DNA from: Saccoglossus kowalevskii
Taxonomy: Eukaryota > Hemichordata > Enteropneusta > Harrimaniidae
Reading direction: 5' to 3'
NCBI RefSeq assembly: GCF_000003605.2
Contig: NW_003105114.1
Span: 28,027 to 71,062, forward strand
Length of the DNA: 43,036 bases
The notes under the pieces are model-generated. The model had not been told where the DNA came from. It was given only the letters and a program-made list of their open reading frames with translations, and did not search any database. The translations under genes were made by a program, and so were the position numbers. How positions within the stretch are numbered: the stretch's first letter is position 1; the number at the start of each line of letters is the position of its first letter. Shown one piece after another: positions 37,892-43,036 of the stretch.

Positions 37892-38954
37892 TTTCTATGA
37901 CGTATACAGGTACCAAGCATGCCGGTCATAGCACCGATATTGCTTGGTCGAAATTTACAAAAAATTGTATGCACCCGTCCGTGTCACCGCCTGCCTAGAA
38001 ATTTCAATTACAGCAACGACACAATCACACACCTCAAATCATGCATGTATAAACTTCAAATATGTGTAAACAGCGGTGGACACCGTCAACATCGCACGGT
38101 TTGTTGGTGCTGACTCGTTGCCGACTCCACCAACCCGTGGGTAAACGCGTATTTTATATTGAACACATGGTGAGGAAAGGCGCCCAATCAGACGCTGTTT
38201 AACATTGCGCAGTAGGCTAAATAACAAAATGTCGGAAATGGCGTTGTGCAGCACTATTACTCAGTGGTGTGTTCAACAACTCATGTATGAACAATAAATT
38301 TAATAAAAACGATTTTAGTTGGTAAAAATACTGTATTTGTCTGCATAAAAACGAAATGTGGAAAATGGAAAGTCTTTATCACAGTGTAAGTATCAAATTA
38401 ACCATGGTGTTATATTCTATCCTGACCTTCTTTTTAAAGAATTCCAATGTACATGATTTTAAGTCTTCATCATTAGTCTAGGATTACGCACTTAAATTGT
38501 GTTATCAATAATAATTTGCATATGATTACGTAGTCGGTCGTACATTTTACGACATAGCAAGCTCGGACGCTCCTGCCGCACAACCTTAGGCTGCAAAAGC
38601 CGTATCCAGTCCAGTTGCCGGAGTCAAGAGAGCCACAACAATGTGGTAGCACTCAGTCGGCCATGGCTATCCACAGCAGCATTAAAATTTTCATACGCCG
38701 AAAGAAGAAACACAAATGTGGACGCATCACATCGAAATGAATAATTTTACTAAATACAGCTATCCTGGGCAGCTTTCGAATCATCGATCACTATGAGTGA
38801 TGCAGTCGGTGCTCCCATCTATTTGCTTCTATCATTGCAAGGAAAACGCTTAAGCGAATGAGTTTCTGGGCTATTACCATTGTCAAATTTTAGGGAATTG
38901 AGGACTATTTATGCAAGAGCCGTTCCAATAAGGAATTATTAAAAAATTTCATTG
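37892..38954. other. Non-coding stretch, no gene recognised
   Basis: A G+C-rich patch lies at about 38565-38690, with no recognised product in any frame. GTTGGTG near 38101 has an inverted partner CACCAAC near 38126, but the arms are too short and the spacing wrong for a tRNA cloverleaf. The 64- and 71-codon frames near 37.92-38.25 kb lie partly opposite each other and are not credible. Confidence 0.55.
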
Positions 38955-39215
38955 ACAGATTTAAATCCACAACGAACACAAAACTAATGAAACCGTCCGA
39001 TCCAAACAAACTGCTTCCTTGAAAATCGAGTCTTATCGCCCTTGCGTCGAGTACAAAAACGACCGATTTTCGCCCAAATCGTATATGGTTGTTTGATAAT
39101 ATCATTAATTTTGTCCAACTAGATGAGTTGTTTATTAGAGATGCCCGTGAAATTGTTGATGTGAATCACTCCGGCGATGATAAATCGGCGATAATAGCCA
39201 AGATTGTGAGTGACT
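38955..39215. repeat. Dispersed repeat family, copy C
   Basis: It matches copy A best at 38991-39031 and continues with weaker similarity to about 39215, including GATGTGAATCACTC against GATGTAATTCACTC in copy A. It is an old interspersed repeat of unknown class, in the same orientation as copy A. Confidence 0.6.
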
Positions 39216-39896
39216 ACATTTCAAAAACATAGTTTATATATAGGGTATATAATAATTCACATGGCGTACTTGTGTAGAACGGCGTCCTCTCTGACGCGTT
39301 GTGATATTAGAGACAACTTTAGTGTGGATCGGATTCGGACACACTATTAAATAAGACTCTATCTTGGTGGTATGACTCGCAAACTAATATGCTACAGATA
39401 ATTTTTTTCGATTTTAATCTACAAAATTAGCAGCTCGGTGATTTACGAGAGAAAGCGAAAAAGATTTGAAGTGATTCGGTGTTCTTATTTAATATAAAAA
39501 GCTGTATGTCGAGCCGAGCGAACGAACGAGGATACGGTGGCGTCGTGCAGGTGATAAAATCACGACTGAATATTTGAACTCAAAACAATTATTTTTATAG
39601 TATTTATCGAGAAACAAGAGAAATGTCAGCACAATAATAGTTTTTTATTATATATGCATTGCCTATATGCCTAGTTATATGCTCAATGTATAATTTGTAT
39701 TCTGCTAGTTTGAATTTGTCATATTTCTTCCCGCCATAATGTTGCTGTACATGTTGAACATTTTTGAGTATTCTGCAACAGTTTCATCGTTAATTGTGGA
39801 CCAAATGCACATAATTCCCATCCTATAAGTCGAGTATTGAAAACAATTATGCTTGATGACTTTCGAGTTCAAATCTTTAACATTACGTACCGTCAC

Positions 39897-40272
39897 CGCC
39901 ATATTGTTCCGAACATCAAAACAGCAACATTGCCTGCTGAGTTGCCGACTGTTTTTTATGCGCGTCTCGATATCGTTACATGATTAGAACTGTTTAGTTC
40001 AAACCACTTTTACGAGGGTGCGCCGTTCGGAAAAATTCGTTCATTCACAGACGTTATGACACGCACCAGACACACCATCAATCAACTGTGTCCTGAGATT
40101 TCATACATAGAGTATGCCAGTTTTTTTATATAACATTCATGCGATTGAATGAAATTAATTGTAAGGTAATCATATCTCGATCTTCTACATATATGCAACG
40201 TGTTCGAGTCCCTCGCTATTACTTTGACGTCTCCTGACAATGCTGCTGTTTTGATGTTCGGAAGAATACGGG
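39897..40272. repeat. Long inverted repeat pair with 305-bp spacer
   Basis: The 26 bases at 39907-39932 are the reverse complement of 40238-40263 with a single mismatch (25 of 26), sharing CGAACATCAAAACAGCA. Weaker symmetry extends outward to about 39897 and 40272. This is either a MITE-like element or foldback of about 375 bp, or two oppositely oriented copies of one short sequence. The spacer has no coding frame. A motif resembling the polymerase III B box (TGTTCGAGTCC, 40201-40211) sits in it without a matching A box or cloverleaf. Confidence 0.8.
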
Positions 40273-42988
40273 GGAAATAATAACAGTATTAGTAAATTTA
40301 ATATCCTGTAAAGCAGAACGTACATTTTTCAGAACGTTTCTTTGTATAGTATCATATTTTCAACATTAAACGCGACGATGAGTTCAGTAAATTCACTAGC
40401 AATAATACATGATAGTGAATATATACTTCTGAAACTTCCCATGAAACTGATGGATTTGTGTCACCACCGAAGCTTGTTTAACTACAGGATAGATTTGTGA
40501 ATGTAAATTGTATTTGCTTTACAAATAATAATAAAAAGAAAACTAGTAATAAGTTCGTTTTACTAAATTGAAAACAATCATAACCACATCTGTGATTTAT
40601 TACGTCCGTTAAAAATACACACACAAACTAATTGGACTAATAAAGCCATGACTTTCAATCCTCGTGTTACTGAATTATACTAAAATTACCGAGTCGTCGT
40701 GCAGCGCGTGTTCGGATTCCGTTTAAGCAAACAATGTACAAGCGTAAAAGTCGCATGGAACCCACCAAGAACACGGCATGACGCGAGGACTATTGTGTTT
40801 AATGGCACATTGGTTGCTGCTGGGATTGAATATACCGTGACGATTATAATTTAACAGATTATCTCCGGTCGGGTCAGTTTTACTCAGAGTTGACAAGGAT
40901 AAACAAATAGAGCAGCTAGAAAAGGGAAAAAAAGAATGGCGACACCAAGAGCAGCACTGTGATGGTAGTGACACGTATTAACACTTAAAGGCTGAGCTTA
41001 AAGTCATGCCAATTAAGTTCGTTTTGCATAGTTCTTAACACGACACTAGAATCAGAGTAGACGCCTCTTACGGCACACTGCAATCATCTATGAAAGAGCC
41101 TGCTTCCGACTTGAAGACACTCCTCTGTACGTGTCCTGTCTCATGTACGTACGCAAAGGTATACACTATTTCTGTGAGTTTATGTTACATGCTACACCCG
41201 ATAGATTCTCGCTAGCAGGAAAGCATAAGTATAAAAATAGTGAATTGTTTGTAGGCGCATGCACGCGATAAGCACGCAGTACGCGCGTTGTGCGCATATT
41301 ATGAGAAACATAGCATCTGTATGTACGAAATTTGCTATTTGAAAAAAATAAGTTTTTTTAAAACTTACTTACCTATAATATTCGCGATGTGCGTTGTCAT
41401 GCTTCACATCTATAGTGCCTCGACGCATCGCCCATCGTGGTGATTAAATAGAATGATTTCACGAATCTCTAACCCGGATGTTACTTTTATGTGTGACGTG
41501 ATTTCCGGTTGTCACTATATCTCAAAATTGCTATGGAACGGATACGTGAGAGAAGCAACGGAATTAAATAAAAAATATCGGACAGGCTGCTGTTTATGCC
41601 TATAAATTAATTAGAGTAACAGCAATACACTTGTAAATTCGAGACCCCTTAATCAGGTTTACGACCTGTGTATACAGATTTCTTGCGAACGCATTAAACA
41701 TCTTTTTGAAAAGTGTTATTACAGTACGAATAGTTATTCCAATATTTTAATTACTTTTCTTAATTAATAGTGTGTAAACCAATATCGCTAATTTATGTCA
41801 TGGCTCTGTTCTATCGACCTTGAACTATGTAAAACAAAATCGCCGAAACGAATGAAATGCATCTGAAAAGGTTGACGTTTTCAGACAAAAATAATCGCCA
41901 GTCAGACATTATTAATAATTATCATTTACCAAACTACAGAACTAAACAGAAATGAAATGAAAATACGATCAAATAGTACTTTCGTGCCAGATACTGACAT
42001 GATAACAATATGGATTCCAAGCAACCATGCACTTGTTAGTTTGGATTTCGTATATGATTTAAGACTTTAAATGAAATAAAAAAACATGGAATGCATTAAC
42101 AAACATCTTTGATACAATGGCTCTCATATCACGTAGTTGACACTGACGTGTGCTAAGCAGTGTAGTAACACGGAAACCTAAAACTCGTCAGTGTCATATG
42201 TCAAAAAGGAGCATTTAATGACAAGTAGATGCAATAAATTCGAAACACCATATCTCGTAAATTGACCTGCCATGCCCTAGCGTAGGAAGTCCGGGATGCG
42301 CAAAGAGTTCAGCAATGTATCTATTTAATTGATTTTAGCTTGAGTGGAACTATATCCAACAACTTACACAGGGGCGTACCAACTGACAGTAAATGAGTCA
42401 CCTAGAGTGAAGAAGTGCGAGAAAGGAGAACACTACTAACCCATGATTACGTCACGAACATAGATTATCCGATTTTTTTTTTGAAAAAACCTGTCACAAA
42501 CTAAATAATTTTTCGTCGATATATTCGAACCAATTCGACGATCAAATCGTTCAAATATTAGTACTTGTTAGGATTTAAACTATTTGCATATTATTGCAAG
42601 ATTTACAACAAACGTCACAATTGCGTGAAATTAGTCAGATCGAAACGTGTCCCAGTGTCGGCGACAGGGTTTGTAAACGGTTATGTTTTGGTTAGTAGAG
42701 TAGACAATTATGATAAACAAATACATTGTAGCAAACATAACGCCCAACCGTCCACTGCACGTAATATAAATAGGTGACGGTAAATGTTGTATTGGTGACG
42801 CACATTTGTGTTAGGCTAGTTTATAGGGGGCATAGTTCTTCTGTGTAGATACAAATTCTAATGTCTGAAAACAACAAATTTGATGACACCAACTAAAAAA
42901 AAAAACACAAAGACTAAACGCCGACACAAAAAAAGAGCAACGGACCCATAGCTAAATCAAACTGTTACCCTCGTTAAAACACGGTATA
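40273..42988. other. Non-coding stretch with weak coding-like and CpG patches
   Basis: No supported gene. A short plus-strand frame near 40885-40980 has charged, helix-like composition and is described as a finding. A CpG-rich patch is at 41249-41301. On the minus strand a good donor match (TAG|GTAAGT at 41372/41373) lies in A+T-rich DNA. Long A or T runs occur at 42472-42481 and 42895-42905. Confidence 0.55.
41249..41301. other. CpG-rich alternating purine-pyrimidine patch
   Basis: GGCGCATGCACGCG and GTACGCGCGTTGTGCGCAT fall within about 50 bases, standing out sharply from the A+T-rich surroundings. GCGCATGC-type words resemble NRF1 sites, and alternating purine-pyrimidine tracts of this kind favour Z-DNA. 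It could mark a small promoter or a decayed GC-rich repeat. Confidence 0.35.
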
Positions 42989-43025
42989 TCTCTTTCTGGA
43001 GGATGTGGTGGCCCTAAAAAGGGCA
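42989..43025 (-). promoter_or_regulatory. Histone mRNA 3'-end stem-loop and downstream element
   Basis: Read on the minus strand, 43025-43010 is TGCCCTTTTTAGGGCC. It matches the replication-dependent histone stem-loop (GGYYYUUHUHARRRCC) except that the first base is T, leaving a T/C mismatch at the base of the stem; five stem pairs and a TTTT loop remain. It is followed by ACCACATCC, fitting the usual ACCA cleavage context, and then CCAGAAAGAGA (42999-42989), a close match to the purine-rich element (CAAGAAAGA) that pairs with U7 snRNA. The stem-loop binds SLBP and directs cleavage without polyadenylation. The gene itself must lie beyond the right edge, transcribed leftward; no stop codon is visible in the remaining 11 bases, so the histone type cannot be told. 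Confidence 0.85.
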
Positions 43026-43036
43026 GTTGTGTACAG

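Noticed and set aside
38101-38133. GTTGGTG/CACCAAC hairpin as a possible small RNA gene
   Set aside because: The stem is only 7 bp with a loop of about 18 bases and there are no polymerase III signals.
40195-40215. TGTTCGAGTCC resembles a tRNA B box
   Set aside because: No matching A box at the right distance upstream and no acceptor or anticodon stem could be drawn.
1-43036. CRISPR array, prophage, integron or bacterial operon
   Set aside because: No spaced identical direct repeats of suitable length, no long coding frames and no bacterial signals; the DNA looks animal.

Overview
The window looks like intergenic DNA from a metazoan, probably a marine or other invertebrate. It is clearly A+T-rich by eye and full of stop codons in all six frames. 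The longest start-to-stop frame is about 117 codons and none gives a recognisable protein. There are no operons, ribosome binding sites or bacterial or phage features. CpG dinucleotides are not obviously depleted, which argues against a heavily methylated vertebrate genome. The clearest gene-related signal is at the extreme right end: on the minus strand there is a replication-dependent histone mRNA 3' end (stem-loop, ACCA context and a purine-rich downstream element). The window therefore appears to end just past the 3' end of a histone gene whose coding part lies beyond position 43036. I cannot name the species or phylum.

Layout. 1-12.8 kb: non-coding, with a short tandem pair (2820-2866), a segment bracketed by a 17-bp direct repeat (5290-5534), a 12-bp palindrome with a CACGTG core (9159-9170) and nested inverted repeats near 11.1-11.2 kb. 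12.8-27 kb: a small hAT-like MITE remnant (12825-12979), a three-copy 23-bp tandem repeat (17977-18045), hairpins at 19.55 and 21.36 kb, and a (ACTAC)n pentanucleotide array (26927-27018). 27-31 kb: a weak coding-like island on the minus strand and a degenerate palindrome-rich tandem array (29167-29550). 31.2-31.8 kb: the best mobile element, a 601-bp non-autonomous DNA transposon with about 40-bp terminal inverted repeats and a TTA target duplication. 33-43 kb: a split direct duplication, copies of a dispersed repeat family (33.8, 34.3 and 39.0 kb), a pair of 26-bp inverted repeats about 305 bp apart (39.9 and 40.25 kb), CTCF-, YY1- and ETS-like motifs, a small CpG/alternating purine-pyrimidine patch (41.25 kb), and the histone 3' end.

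There is no gene set acting together here, and I find no convincing new multi-gene system. The leads most worth following are the histone 3' end at the right edge, the 601-bp MITE, the paired inverted repeats at 39.9/40.25 kb and the degenerate array at 29.2-29.5 kb. All calls come from reading the sequence; no database search or folding program was run.
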